Shown piece after piece: positions 1-8,278 of a stretch of 64,000 nucleotides of DNA. The notes beneath the pieces are model-generated. The model ran no database searches, was not told the origin of the DNA, and saw only the letters and a program-made list of their open reading frames with translations. The first letter of the stretch is position 1; each line of letters starts with the position of its first letter. The stretch covers positions 248,001 to 312,000 of the forward strand of contig JAJVIQ010000003.1 in NCBI GenBank assembly GCA_022071965.1, written 5' to 3'. Source of the stretch: Gammaproteobacteria bacterium. Its GTDB lineage: Bacteria > Pseudomonadota > Gammaproteobacteria > JAJPIJ01. The position numbers were made by a program, and so were the translations under genes.

Positions 1-111
1 GTCGCGCTTGAAGCCTGTCGTGTTGACGTTGGCCAGGTTGTGCGCGATGACCTGCATGCGCGTGTTCTGGGCATCCAGTCCGGTCTTCGCGACCCAGAGT
101 GCGGGTTCCAT
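1..111 (-). CDS. flgG: Flagellar distal rod protein FlgG, N-terminal fragment
   Basis: FlgG forms the distal rod of the flagellar basal body. Only the first 37 codons lie in the window; the rest is beyond its left edge. The fragment begins [15 protein letters not shown] and carries the conserved N-terminal rod motif [14 protein letters not shown], which mediates assembly in all axial flagellar proteins. The start is the ATG read from position 111. It follows flgF by 142 bases in the same direction, the standard flgBCDEFG order. The identification rests on the motif and gene order. Confidence 0.9.
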   Translation of the reverse strand, partial: MEPALWVAKTGLDAQNTRMQVIAHNLANVNTTGFKRD

Positions 112-253
112 TCTGTTTCTCCGTCGGTGCCAATGGCACCAGTCAGGGTGTGTGTCGTGAGTCGTGTTTGCCGAGTCGTGATTGGTGATTCGGCCTGGCC
201 GGGCATGGCAACGACCGGTCGCCGGTCACGCCTCACCGTATGCCAATCATTTT

Positions 254-994
254 CTATGCCATCCGCATCAGCTGCGACATGGCGGCGTCATTCTTCTCGG
301 CGGTCTGCATCGCCTTGACCTGCAGCTCGAAGTTGCGCTGATAGGTCATCATGTTGATCATCTCGGAGACCGAGTTCACATTGCTGCTCTCCAGCGCGCC
401 CTGCACCACGCGCACCGCGGCGTCGGCCTCGAGATTCGCGCGGTTTTTCTGCCGAAACAGGCCGTCCTCGCCCTTGTACAGCTCCCTGGTGTCCGGCCTG
501 ACGAGCTTCAGGCGATCGACCACCACCAGCGCTTCGGAGCCCTGGCCGACCGGGCGGATCGAGATCGTGCCGTCGGCGGCGATGACGACGGCATCCGCCG
601 GCGGAATGGCAACCGGTCCGCCGTTGCCGAGCACCGGCCGACCGATGCCGGTCTCCAGCATGCCGTTGCCATTCAGCCGCAGGTCCCCCGCGCGCGTGTA
701 GGCCTCGGTGCCGTCGGCCGCCTGCACCGCGAGGAAACCCTCGCCGTCGACCGCGACGTCGAGGTCGTTGCCGGTCGTTTCGAGCGAACCGGGCTGGAAG
801 TTCACGGCCGGCCGCTCCGCCATCGCGTAGACGCGCGAGGGCTGGCCGGGGCCGAAGACCGGCATGGCGCGAAACGCCTCGAGGTCGGCGCGGAAACCGG
901 GGCTGGCGGCATTGGCGAGGTTGTTCGACGCCGCGGCCTGCTGCATCAGCATCTGCCGCGCCCCCGTCATTGCCAGATAGACCATCCGATCCAT
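254..994 (-). CDS. flgF: Flagellar proximal rod protein FlgF
   Basis: FlgF is a 246-residue rod component located in the periplasm and exported by the flagellar type III apparatus. It starts MDRMVYLAMTGARQ. The N-terminal rod motif NNLANAASPGFRADL is at about residues 24-38. The C-terminal motif has the usual form, with NVNSVSEMINMM and YQRNFELQVKAMQTAEK near residues 210-235. Length and both end motifs fit FlgF. It lies 33 bases after flgE in a compact operon and shows no truncation. Confidence 0.94.
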   Translation of the reverse strand: MDRMVYLAMTGARQMLMQQAAASNNLANAASPGFRADLEAFRAMPVFGPGQPSRVYAMAERPAVNFQPGSLETTGNDLDVAVDGEGFLAVQAADGTEAYTRAGDLRLNGNGMLETGIGRPVLGNGGPVAIPPADAVVIAADGTISIRPVGQGSEALVVVDRLKLVRPDTRELYKGEDGLFRQKNRANLEADAAVRVVQGALESSNVNSVSEMINMMTYQRNFELQVKAMQTAEKNDAAMSQLMRMA

Positions 995-1027
995 GCGCGT
1001 TTCCCCGGGCCGTCAGCCGTTCGATGA

Positions 1028-2239
1028 TTAGCGGATGTTGATGATCGACTGCGTGACCTGGTCGGCGGTCTGGATGACCTGCGCATTCGCCTGGAAGTTG
1101 CGCTGCGCGACGATCATCTTCACCAGTTCCTCGGAGAGATCGACGTTGGACTCCTCGAGCGCCCCACCCTGGATGAGGCCAAGATTCGACGACCCCGGCG
1201 AGGAGATGAGTGGCGCTCCGGCCTCGTAGGTCTCGGCCCAGTTGGTATCGCCCACCGGCTGCAGACCCTGCTGGTTGGCGAAGTTCGCCAGCGCGATCTG
1301 CCCCAGCGTCACGGCCTGACCGTTGGAGTAACGGGCGAAGATGACGCCGGTCTTGTCGACGTCGATGCCGCTCAGGGTGCCGGTCGTGTAACCGTCCTGA
1401 ACCATGCTGTTGACCGAAAACGGACTTCCGTACTGCGTGCTCGTGCCGTAGCTGACGTCGAGCGTCATCGCGGCGCCGCCGCCGCCAGGCGTGAACGAGG
1501 CGGTGGTGAACGTGCCGCCAGCGGGTGCGGTAAGCGCGCCGCTGGTGTCGAAGGTCAGCGCCGTCGGGCCGTCCACCGCGGTTCCATCGACATACGTGTA
1601 GGTATTCCACGCATTCGCGCCCGTCTTCACGTAATACATGCTCGCGATGTGTGAGTTCCCGAGCGAGTCGTAGACCGTCGTCGAGGTGGCATTGTTATAG
1701 CTGGCGGTATCGGTCGGATCGAAGGTGCCGACCGACGGCACGCTGGCCGAGGAGTCCAGGTTCAATCCGATGGTGATCCCGGTCGTCGCCGATGGCGAAA
1801 CGTTCGAGGTGTTGATCAGCAGATCGCCGGTCGCGCCGGTGATATTGCCGGTGGCGTCCGCCTGGAAGGCCTGCAGGCGCTGATTCTGCGCGTTCACGAT
1901 GTATCCCTGCCGGTCCACTCCGAAGGCGCCGGCACGCGTGTAGAGGTTCGCACCGCCGTCGTTGACGATGAAGAAACCGTTGCCGTTGATCGCAAGATCG
2001 AGCGCGCTCTCGGTGAAGGACACGGTGCCCTGGGCGAACTGCTGCGCGACACGCGCGACATTCACACCCGATCCCGGAGTGTCGCCGGCCACCCCGACGT
2101 TGCTCGCCGCGTAGACGTCGGCGAACTCCGCGCGCGACTTCTTGAAACCGGTCGTGCTGGCATTGGCCACGTTGTTACCGATGGTGCTCAGATCGGTCAT
2201 CGATGCGCGCAGACCGCTGATTGCTGTGCGAAACGGCAT
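1028..2239 (-). CDS. flgE: Flagellar hook protein FlgE
   Basis: FlgE polymerises into the flexible hook outside the cell. The 403-residue product starts MPFRTAISGLRASM and carries NVANASTTGFKKSRAEF near residue 26. It has a Ser/Thr/Gly-rich central domain and ends with the hook/rod C-terminal motif EELVKMIVAQRNFQANAQ. The length is close to that of enteric FlgE. It lies between flgD, the hook-cap scaffold, and flgF, as expected. Confidence 0.95.
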   Translation of the reverse strand: MPFRTAISGLRASMTDLSTIGNNVANASTTGFKKSRAEFADVYAASNVGVAGDTPGSGVNVARVAQQFAQGTVSFTESALDLAINGNGFFIVNDGGANLYTRAGAFGVDRQGYIVNAQNQRLQAFQADATGNITGATGDLLINTSNVSPSATTGITIGLNLDSSASVPSVGTFDPTDTASYNNATSTTVYDSLGNSHIASMYYVKTGANAWNTYTYVDGTAVDGPTALTFDTSGALTAPAGGTFTTASFTPGGGGAAMTLDVSYGTSTQYGSPFSVNSMVQDGYTTGTLSGIDVDKTGVIFARYSNGQAVTLGQIALANFANQQGLQPVGDTNWAETYEAGAPLISSPGSSNLGLIQGGALEESNVDLSEELVKMIVAQRNFQANAQVIQTADQVTQSIINIR

Positions 2240-2288
2240 GGTCGTACTCTCCTGTCAGATCTCTTCGGAAACGAGGTTTCCCCAATCC

Positions 2289-2975
2289 CTATTTGATGGC
2301 CCTGACGCTGTCGATGCCGACCGCGCCCAGGCCCGCCAGATTCAATCGTGATGCCGCCCCGTTGGTGCCCAGCGACACGCTCTCCACGCGCGCCTCCAAC
2401 TGCGTGGCCATGGCCACGGTCTGCCCGTTGTATTCGGCCTGTGCGGTGATGCGATAGGTACCGGCCGGTGCGGCGACGCCACCACTGTCCATCCCCTCCC
2501 AGGTGAACTTCACCTCACCGGCCGGTTGTGCCCCAAGCGGAATTTCCTTGACGAGCTGCCCCGTGGAGTCGTAAACCTTGACGTTCAGCGAGCCGGTCTG
2601 CGCCGGCAGGTCGATGATGCCGGAGATCTTGTCGCCCGCGGTCTGCGTGGTCATCTTGCCCGCGTCGACCAGCACGGTGCGGCCCACCATCGTCGAGGCC
2701 TGCAGCGCCTGGTTGGACTGCAGCGTGCTCGCCAGCGTCTCGAAGGACTTCTGCAGCTGGGTCACGGCATTGAGCTGGCCGAACTGCGAAAGCTGGCTCA
2801 GAAACTGACCGCTCTCCATGGGCTTGTTCGGATCCTGGTTGTTCATCTGCGCGACCATCAGCTTCAGGAAGGTGTCCTGGCTCAGCGTCTTGCTGGCCGC
2901 CTTGGTCGACTGCTGAATCGCATACTGGTCCAGTACGCTGCTGCCGGAACCGACTGAATTCGAATTGCTGGCCAT
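2289..2975 (-). CDS. flgD: Flagellar hook assembly scaffold FlgD
   Basis: FlgD caps the growing hook and is shed when the filament starts. The 228-residue product has the FlgD N-terminal region (TFLKLMVAQMNNQDPNKPME at about residues 36-55, then a Gln-rich QFLSQLSQFGQLNAVTQL stretch). A C-terminal FlgD Ig-like/Tudor region follows, with FTWEGMDSGGVAAPAGTYRI near residue 165. Position between flgC and flgE supports the call. Confidence 0.94.
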   Translation of the reverse strand: MASNSNSVGSGSSVLDQYAIQQSTKAASKTLSQDTFLKLMVAQMNNQDPNKPMESGQFLSQLSQFGQLNAVTQLQKSFETLASTLQSNQALQASTMVGRTVLVDAGKMTTQTAGDKISGIIDLPAQTGSLNVKVYDSTGQLVKEIPLGAQPAGEVKFTWEGMDSGGVAAPAGTYRITAQAEYNGQTVAMATQLEARVESVSLGTNGAASRLNLAGLGAVGIDSVRAIK

Positions 2976-3024
2976 GTCTCCTGATCCCTAGTGCTTCTCG
3001 ACCTGGTTCATCCCGGTCCGCCTA

Positions 3025-3447
3025 TCAGACGCCCAGCTGCAGCGTGCTCAGCACGAGCTGCTTGGAGGCGTTGGCGATCTCGACGTTCATCTGGTAACTG
3101 CGCGATGCCGACATCATGTTCGCCATCTCCTCGACCATGTTGACATTCGGCATGTGGATGTAGCCGTTCTCGTCGGCCATCGGGTGCTCGGGCCGGTAGA
3201 TCGAGCGCACCGGCGCCTGGCTCTCGATCACGCCTCGCACCTGCACACCGGCGCCGGCGCTGTCGCCCTCGAAGCTCATGAGGTCATCCATCATCGTCGC
3301 GAACACCGGGTGGCGCGCTCGGTAGGTGGAGTCGATGCTGCTGGAGACGCTGTCGGCGTTGGCCATGTTGCTGGCCGTCGTGTTCAACCGCAGCGACTGC
3401 GCGCTGAGCGCACTGCCGGCGATGTCCATCACCTTGAACAGAGACAT
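3025..3447 (-). CDS. flgC: Flagellar proximal rod protein FlgC
   Basis: FlgC is a proximal rod subunit. The 140-residue product starts MSLFKVMDIAGSALSAQ and has TTASNMANADSVSSS near residue 24. The FlgC-typical HPMADENGYIHMPNVNMVEE segment is at about residues 87-106, and the SYQMNVEIANASKQL C-terminal motif follows. FlgC is normally about 134-140 residues. It starts 4 bases after the flgB stop, so the two are probably translated together. Confidence 0.95.
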   Translation of the reverse strand: MSLFKVMDIAGSALSAQSLRLNTTASNMANADSVSSSIDSTYRARHPVFATMMDDLMSFEGDSAGAGVQVRGVIESQAPVRSIYRPEHPMADENGYIHMPNVNMVEEMANMMSASRSYQMNVEIANASKQLVLSTLQLGV

Positions 3448-3451
3448 TGCG

Positions 3452-3844
3452 TTACTCTCCTCGTATCGCCGAGCGCAGCCCCTGGATGCGCTGGTTGAGA
3501 AACCGCAGGCTGGCCTGGTACTGCAAGGCGTTCTTCACGAACTCAGCCTGCTCGATCTGGGTGTCGACGGTGTTGCCGTCGAGGCTGGGCTGCTCGGGCT
3601 CCCGATACAGGACCTCGGCGCCGAACATCCGGCTGTCGCCGAGGTCGAGGTGTCGGGCGTCGGTTTTGACCAGGCCGGCGTCGGACTCGCCGAGCTGGCC
3701 GCGCATCAGCGCCGCGAAGTCCACGTCGCGCGCCTTGTAGCCCGGCGTGTCGGCGTTGGCGAGATTCGCCGCCAGAATTTCCGCGCGCCGGCTGCGCGCC
3801 ATGAGTGCCGCGCCGTGTATGCCGAAGATGGGGTCCAGTGCCAT
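3452..3844 (-). CDS. flgB: Flagellar proximal rod protein FlgB
   Basis: FlgB is the first proximal rod subunit, next to the MS-ring and FliE. I use the ATG at 3844, giving 130 residues beginning MALDPIFGIHGAAL. The open frame continues about 19 codons further upstream, but that extension would run across the predicted sigma-54 promoter and has no homology to FlgB. The rod motif LAANLANADTPGYKARD is at about residues 24-40. It is the first gene of the flgBCDEFG run, with the promoter at 3885-3900. Confidence 0.93.
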   Translation of the reverse strand: MALDPIFGIHGAALMARSRRAEILAANLANADTPGYKARDVDFAALMRGQLGESDAGLVKTDARHLDLGDSRMFGAEVLYREPEQPSLDGNTVDTQIEQAEFVKNALQYQASLRFLNQRIQGLRSAIRGE

Positions 3845-3884
3845 ACCTGTGAGTCTCTGCCGGGCTGTTTCCTGGCAGGACCAA

Positions 3885-3900
3885 AGCACCGTCTGTGCCA
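3885..3900 (-). promoter_or_regulatory. Sigma-54 (RpoN) promoter of the flgB operon
   Basis: On the minus strand the sequence reads TGGCACAGACGGTGCT. It matches the RpoN consensus TGGCACG-N4-TTGCW at all but two defined positions, with exactly 12 bases between the GG and GC elements. The predicted transcription start is near 3874, leaving a leader of about 30 bases before flgB. Sigma-54 control of hook/basal-body genes is known in Pseudomonas and Vibrio (FleQ/FlrA/FlrC hierarchy). The link to this organism is inferred. Confidence 0.85.
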
Positions 3901-3963
3901 ATTACGATTTATTATTGTTTTCAGAACGTTACGTGAAATCCGATCGGATGGAACAGGGTCGCT

Positions 3964-3979
3964 CGGCAAGCGCTTGCCG
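3964..3979. promoter_or_regulatory. 16-bp palindrome upstream of the flgB sigma-54 promoter
   Basis: CGGCAAGCGCTTGCCG is a perfect 16-bp palindrome centred about 98 bases upstream of the predicted flgB start. Sigma-54 promoters need a distal activator site, and this spacing suits one. The activator (a FleQ/FlrC-like protein) is not encoded in the window, so the role is inferred from position only. Confidence 0.45.
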
Positions 3980-4064
3980 GTCGTGGCAGGGGGAGCGGCA
4001 AGGCCGCGGGCGCACGGCTGTCGGCCAGCGTGACGTCGGCCGGCCGGGTGGCGGATGCTACGCC

Positions 4065-5993
4065 CTAGTCGGTCCCGGTGTCCAGCAGTCGATGGAATTC
4101 GCGCGTCCACTCGCCATCGCCGGGACCGACGGTGGCCTCCGGGTCGACGGCCGGAATGGCGAGCGTCACCGATCCCCCCGGGGGCAGGAGCTGTCCCGCG
4201 GGCAGCTCGCTCGCCATGACGCCAAGGTCTTTCTGGCGCGCCTCCACCCAGGCCGAGGCCAGCTTCATGAACGAGCTGCGCCTGGCGTCGATGTCCAGCA
4301 CCGGCGCGAACTGCCGGAACCGCTCGATACCGGCCGCCAGGACCGCCACCGCGTGTGCCGGCGCCAGGGGAATGATCTCCTGTATCGGCGTCAGCAGCGC
4401 GTGCAGCTCGTCGCTGCCGGGCCCCGCGCCGCCGCGGGCGGCGGCGCGGCACAGGCCATTGGCGAAGCTCGTCAGGCCGCGCAACGTCTCGGCGTGCGGC
4501 GCGTCGGGCGGCAGGATCTTCAGATCGCGATCCGCCATGCTGAAGAGGATGATCTCGGGGAACGCCCACTCCCGCGCAATCGCGTATCCGAGCTCGGTGT
4601 AGCGGACGCCCAGCACGGAGCGGGCCGCGGCGTCCTCCTCGCCGCCCTGCTCGATGAGCGCGGCGATGTCGCGGTAGTCTTCGGCGAAATAGTACATGGT
4701 GACCGTGCGGCCGAGGTCGTGCAGCATGCCGCAGATGAACGCCTCCTCGATGTCCCGGATGCCGCAGCGCGAGGCCAGGTGACGCGTCAGCAGGCCGGCG
4801 ACGAAGGATCGGATGAGCGTCTCCTTCAGATCGCGATCCTCGGTCTTGTCGGCGAAATGGCCGAAGCAGGCCAGGCCATTGCAGGCCATGCGGACCTGAT
4901 CCACGCCGAGTATGCGCACCGCGTCGGTGACGCTGCGAATGCGACCGGCGAAGTTGCCGTAGAACGCCGAGTTGGCGAGCTTCAGCAGGCGGCTGGTCAG
5001 CGAGTAATCGCGCAGGATCACGTTGGCGAGCTGATCGGCGTTGGCGCGGCATTCCTCCGCCGTCAGGCGATTGATCTCGTGCAGGGTGCGCGAGATGACC
5101 GGGAAATCGCCCCTGCGCTGGATTCGACGCAGCATGAACTCGATCGTGCCGTGCAGCGGCGGATCCTGCTCGCCGCCCATGTAGCTGATGTGGCGCGAGG
5201 CCTGCGCCAGCGCCTTGCCCATCGCGCCGGCATCGGGATGGCGCTGCGCCGGATCCTGCTTCAGCGCAAGCTCCAGCACCGCGGTGACGAGGCCGGCGGG
5301 GTCGCGCTGACGCAGCAGGTCCCAGTTGATGCGGCCGCTGCGGATCTGCTCGACCATCCGCTTCTGGTCGTTTCCCACCACCACCGACTTGCCGGTGATC
5401 AGCTCGTAGATGATGAGGCCGAGCGAGTAGACGTCGGTGCGCTTGTCCAGCTTGCGCGTGCTGGCATGCTCCGGTGATATATAGCGAAGCGTGCCGATGA
5501 GCTCGCCGCTGAACGGCGTGGAGGCGCTGCGCGAGAGGTCGAAATCCATGATCCGGGGCCGTCCCTCGCGGTCGCGCATGACGTTGGAAGGATTCAGATC
5601 CATGTGCAGGATGCCGCGCGCGTGCGCGAACGCCATGCCGTCGACGATCTGTCGGCCCACGCTCACCGCCTCGGGCAGCGGCAGCGCCCCGCGCTCGCGG
5701 ATCTCCTCGCGCAGCGTGCGGCCCTCGAGGTACTCGGTGACAAGGTAGACGCGCTCGCCGGCGATGTCCGCATCGTACAGCGCCACGATGTTGGGATGAC
5801 GAAGCTGGGCGAGGAACTTCGCCTGCGGCGAGATCACCGGACGGGGTTGTTCGGGATCGGGGTGCAGCACCTTGACCGCGACACGCCGGCGCAGATGCGG
5901 ATCCTCGGCCAGGAACACCGCGCCGTGCAGACCCTTGCCCAGTGGCTTGATCAGGACATAGCGACCAATCTTGACGTTCTGTGCGGCTTGCAT
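4065..5993 (-). CDS. Ser/Thr protein kinase-HDOD domain fusion
   Basis: The 642-residue product has an N-terminal Hanks-type kinase domain (about residues 8-270): glycine loop LGKGLHGAVFLAED, VAVKVL lysine, and RYISPEHAST with TDVYSLG. A C-terminal HDOD domain (about 290-510) has ILRDYSLTSRLLKLANS and GMLHDLGRT. The catalytic loop reads ILHMDLNPSNV instead of the usual HRDLKPxN, and the DFG motif reads DFD. The catalytic Asp and metal-binding Asn and Asp remain, so activity is possible but probably altered. I use the ATG at 5993, directly before the kinase fold. The longer upstream frame encodes low-complexity Arg/Pro sequence. HDOD proteins often link signalling to motility. It sits behind the flg promoter region on the same strand. 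Confidence 0.85.
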   Translation of the reverse strand: MQAAQNVKIGRYVLIKPLGKGLHGAVFLAEDPHLRRRVAVKVLHPDPEQPRPVISPQAKFLAQLRHPNIVALYDADIAGERVYLVTEYLEGRTLREEIRERGALPLPEAVSVGRQIVDGMAFAHARGILHMDLNPSNVMRDREGRPRIMDFDLSRSASTPFSGELIGTLRYISPEHASTRKLDKRTDVYSLGLIIYELITGKSVVVGNDQKRMVEQIRSGRINWDLLRQRDPAGLVTAVLELALKQDPAQRHPDAGAMGKALAQASRHISYMGGEQDPPLHGTIEFMLRRIQRRGDFPVISRTLHEINRLTAEECRANADQLANVILRDYSLTSRLLKLANSAFYGNFAGRIRSVTDAVRILGVDQVRMACNGLACFGHFADKTEDRDLKETLIRSFVAGLLTRHLASRCGIRDIEEAFICGMLHDLGRTVTMYYFAEDYRDIAALIEQGGEEDAAARSVLGVRYTELGYAIAREWAFPEIILFSMADRDLKILPPDAPHAETLRGLTSFANGLCRAAARGGAGPGSDELHALLTPIQEIIPLAPAHAVAVLAAGIERFRQFAPVLDIDARRSSFMKLASAWVEARQKDLGVMASELPAGQLLPPGGSVTLAIPAVDPEATVGPGDGEWTREFHRLLDTGTD

Positions 5994-6141
5994 TTCCCGT
6001 GTCAGCTGCTCGTACTCAACCGAAATCGAAACCGGCGCGGGCCTGGGGACCCCGGATCGTCGTTGCCACGCGCGCTCCCCCAATCCGATTAGCGGCCGCG
6101 GTTCGGGGAGGTTTAGCGGCAGGGCGCGGCCACGCCGGCGC

Positions 6142-6885
6142 TCATCGCCGCCCGCGGCGACGCCCGAGATCCGCGAGCGCGACGAGTGAGGTGGCGAGCA
6201 GCCAGATCGGCGGCGGCAACGGCACGGGCCGCGGCTGGAAGGTGAATTCGGTGACCAGGCCGACGGTATCGGCAGCACCCGTCGTCGCATAGGCATCGCG
6301 GGCCACGACGCGCGAGAGACCGTCGGCGCGCGTGTTCACGGCATCCATCTGCGTGGTCGCCGTCGTGCCGAAGCTGCGGATGTCGAGCAGCAGATTGCCG
6401 CGCGCGGGGTCGAACAGGAACGGATCGGTCAGCGCGAGCACGATGTCGAAGAGCCTCGCGCCACCGGTCATCGCAGTGGCGGCGCTGGACAGAGTGATCG
6501 TGCCCTCGAACACGGTGTGCCGATCGGGGCCGATGTTGTCGGTGAACTTCGCGGAGAGATCGTCGGCGCCGCGCGGCGTCGTCGAGAGATCGATGCGCAG
6601 ATCGAGCGTCGCCGCAGTGAACCCCTTGCCATAGGCGCCGTCGGCGCGAAAGGCGATCGCAGTGAGATACTGCGGGCCGGGAAGCGCGGCGAGCTCGCCG
6701 GCCTCGTAGACCTGCTGCAGCCGCATCGAACCGCCGCGGAAGAGACTCGTGTTGAAGGGGAAACCCGAATTGTAGTTGCCATCGGTCTCGGCGCCCGCGC
6801 CGGCGATCAGCACCGTGGCCGCGCGCGCGGCGGCGCCGTGGCCCAGCGCCAGGCACAGCACGATCGCAAGGGCGATCCCGTTCAT
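6142..6885 (-). CDS. Exported protein with VPLPA-type PEP-CTERM sorting signal
   Basis: The 247-residue product starts with a signal peptide (MNGIALAIVLCLALGHGA...AARA). It ends with a tripartite sorting signal: VPLPPPIWLLATSLVAL followed by a basic tail GRRRGRR. This is the PEP-CTERM/VPLPA arrangement, processed by exosortase/archaeosortase-family enzymes in exopolysaccharide-producing bacteria. The middle is a beta-rich, Asn/Asp/Thr-rich domain that I do not recognise by function. The start at 6885 has GGAG upstream, and an ATG at 6939 is an alternative. No exosortase gene is in this window. Confidence 0.75.
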   Translation of the reverse strand: MNGIALAIVLCLALGHGAAARAATVLIAGAGAETDGNYNSGFPFNTSLFRGGSMRLQQVYEAGELAALPGPQYLTAIAFRADGAYGKGFTAATLDLRIDLSTTPRGADDLSAKFTDNIGPDRHTVFEGTITLSSAATAMTGGARLFDIVLALTDPFLFDPARGNLLLDIRSFGTTATTQMDAVNTRADGLSRVVARDAYATTGAADTVGLVTEFTFQPRPVPLPPPIWLLATSLVALADLGRRRGRR

Positions 6886-7049
6886 CCCAAGGTGACTCCG
6901 CCCCGACACAGTCTCTTCCCCTTCGCGCGGCGATGCCATGGGCGTCGCCGGATGGCGGACCCAGGCCCCGATCCGTTGTCGGCCCGGGGCGGATTTTCTT
7001 GATGCGTATGGCGGGGCGGATGCGCGCCGGGCGGGCGCGCGGAGGAATG

Positions 7050-7072
7050 CCGCCGCACGGTGCGCGCGGCGG
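7050..7072 (-). terminator. GC hairpin downstream of the cyclophilin pair
   Basis: CCGCCGC and GCGGCGG form a perfect 7-bp stem around a 9-base loop, 17 bases beyond the ppiB stop. No clear T-run follows on the minus strand. It may be a Rho-assisted terminator or an mRNA 3'-end stabiliser. Confidence 0.45.
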
Positions 7073-7089
7073 TGCTGCCGGCGGAAGCG

Positions 7090-7590
7090 CTATTCTTCCT
7101 GGACGATCGTCTTGTTGATGGTCACGTCCTCCACCGGCACGTCGTCGTGCCCGCCGCGCGAGCCGGTGCGAACCTTCTTGATCTCGCTGACCACGTCCAT
7201 GCCCTCGATCACCCTGCCGAACACCGCGTAGCCCCACCCCTGTGAGGTCGGCGCCGTGTGGTCGAGGAAGGTGTTGTCCTTGACGTTGATGAAGAACTGC
7301 GCGCTCGCGGAGTGCGGGGCCATGGTACGGGCCATGGCGATGGTGCCGCTCTCGTTGCTGAGACCGTTGTTGGCCTCGTTCTGAATCGGCTCGCGCGTGG
7401 GCTTCTGCCTCAGGCCGGGATCGAAGCCGCCGCCCTGGATCATGAAACCGTCGATGACGCGATGGAAGATCGTCCCGTCGTAGTGACCGGCCCTGACGTA
7501 GCCGACGAAGTTGTCGACGGTGATGGGCGCCTTCTCGCGATCAAGCTCGAGCACGATATCGCCCTTGCTGGTCTGCAGTGTCACTCTCAT
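7090..7590 (-). CDS. ppiB: Cytoplasmic cyclophilin, peptidyl-prolyl cis-trans isomerase B
   Basis: Cyclophilins catalyse proline cis-trans isomerisation during protein folding. The 166-residue product has no signal peptide and carries the family motifs in order: [15 protein letters not shown] (active-site Arg and Phe, about residues 42-56), [13 protein letters not shown] (Gln and Phe, about 94-106) and [16 protein letters not shown]. The length equals that of bacterial PpiB. Its ATG overlaps the stop of the upstream periplasmic cyclophilin by four bases (ATGA), so translation is probably coupled. Confidence 0.95.
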   Translation of the reverse strand: MRVTLQTSKGDIVLELDREKAPITVDNFVGYVRAGHYDGTIFHRVIDGFMIQGGGFDPGLRQKPTREPIQNEANNGLSNESGTIAMARTMAPHSASAQFFINVKDNTFLDHTAPTSQGWGYAVFGRVIEGMDVVSEIKKVRTGSRGGHDDVPVEDVTINKTIVQEE

Positions 7591-8216
7591 GGCGTGCCTC
7601 CCTCCGTGGTCGCAGCGGCGGGTGCGGCCTCGGCCGCGAGCACGCGCGCGCGCTCGATGACTACCGGCGTGGTCGGCACACCCTCGAACGGGCCGCGCTG
7701 CTCGGTGGTCACCTGGCGGATCCTGTCGACCACCTCCATGCCCTCCACCACCTTGCCGAACACCGCGTACCCCCAGCCCTGCGGCGTCGGTGCGGTGTGG
7801 TTGAGGAAATCGTTGTCGGCGACGTTGATGAAGAACTGCGCCGTGGCGGAGTGCGGATCGCCGGTGCGCGCCATCGCGACGGTGCCGGCAGCGTTCTGCA
7901 GGCCGTTGGCGGCCTCGTTCTCGATCGGCTCGCGCGTCTCCTTCTGGTCGAAATCGGCGGTAAAACCGCCGCCCTGGATCATGAATCCGTCGATGACCCG
8001 GTGGAATATCGTGCCGTCGTAGAAGCCGTCGTTCACGTACTGGAGGAAGTTGGCGACCGACTTGGGCGCCTTGTCGGGATACAGCTCCAGCACGATGCTG
8101 CCCAGGCTGGTTTTCAGCTCCACGCGCGGAGACTCCGCAATGGCGGGCTGTGAGACCATGAGAACCAGCACCGCCGCCGAGAACCTGGCAAACGACAGGA
8201 ATTTCCGGGTTAGCAT
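7587..8216 (-). CDS. ppiA: Periplasmic cyclophilin, peptidyl-prolyl cis-trans isomerase A
   Basis: This 209-residue paralogue of the adjacent PpiB has a signal peptide ([16 protein letters not shown], cleavage after about residue 27), so it acts in the periplasm. It has the same active-site motifs, [15 protein letters not shown] and [13 protein letters not shown]. It carries a roughly 20-residue Ala-rich C-terminal tail. Closeness in sequence and the ATGA overlap point to a local duplication in which one copy kept or gained a signal peptide. Confidence 0.93.
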   Translation of the reverse strand: MLTRKFLSFARFSAAVLVLMVSQPAIAESPRVELKTSLGSIVLELYPDKAPKSVANFLQYVNDGFYDGTIFHRVIDGFMIQGGGFTADFDQKETREPIENEAANGLQNAAGTVAMARTGDPHSATAQFFINVADNDFLNHTAPTPQGWGYAVFGKVVEGMEVVDRIRQVTTEQRGPFEGVPTTPVVIERARVLAAEAAPAAATTEGGTP

Positions 8217-8278
8217 GACGAGCTCCAGCCCCTGTTTGGAAAGGGCGCTACTCTACCACGGTCTCGGCCCCGGCGCGG

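Noticed and set aside
182-1027. Long plus-strand open frame opposite flgF
   Set aside because: It is antisense to a clear flgF and has His/Arg-rich, non-protein-like composition caused by GC-rich codon structure.
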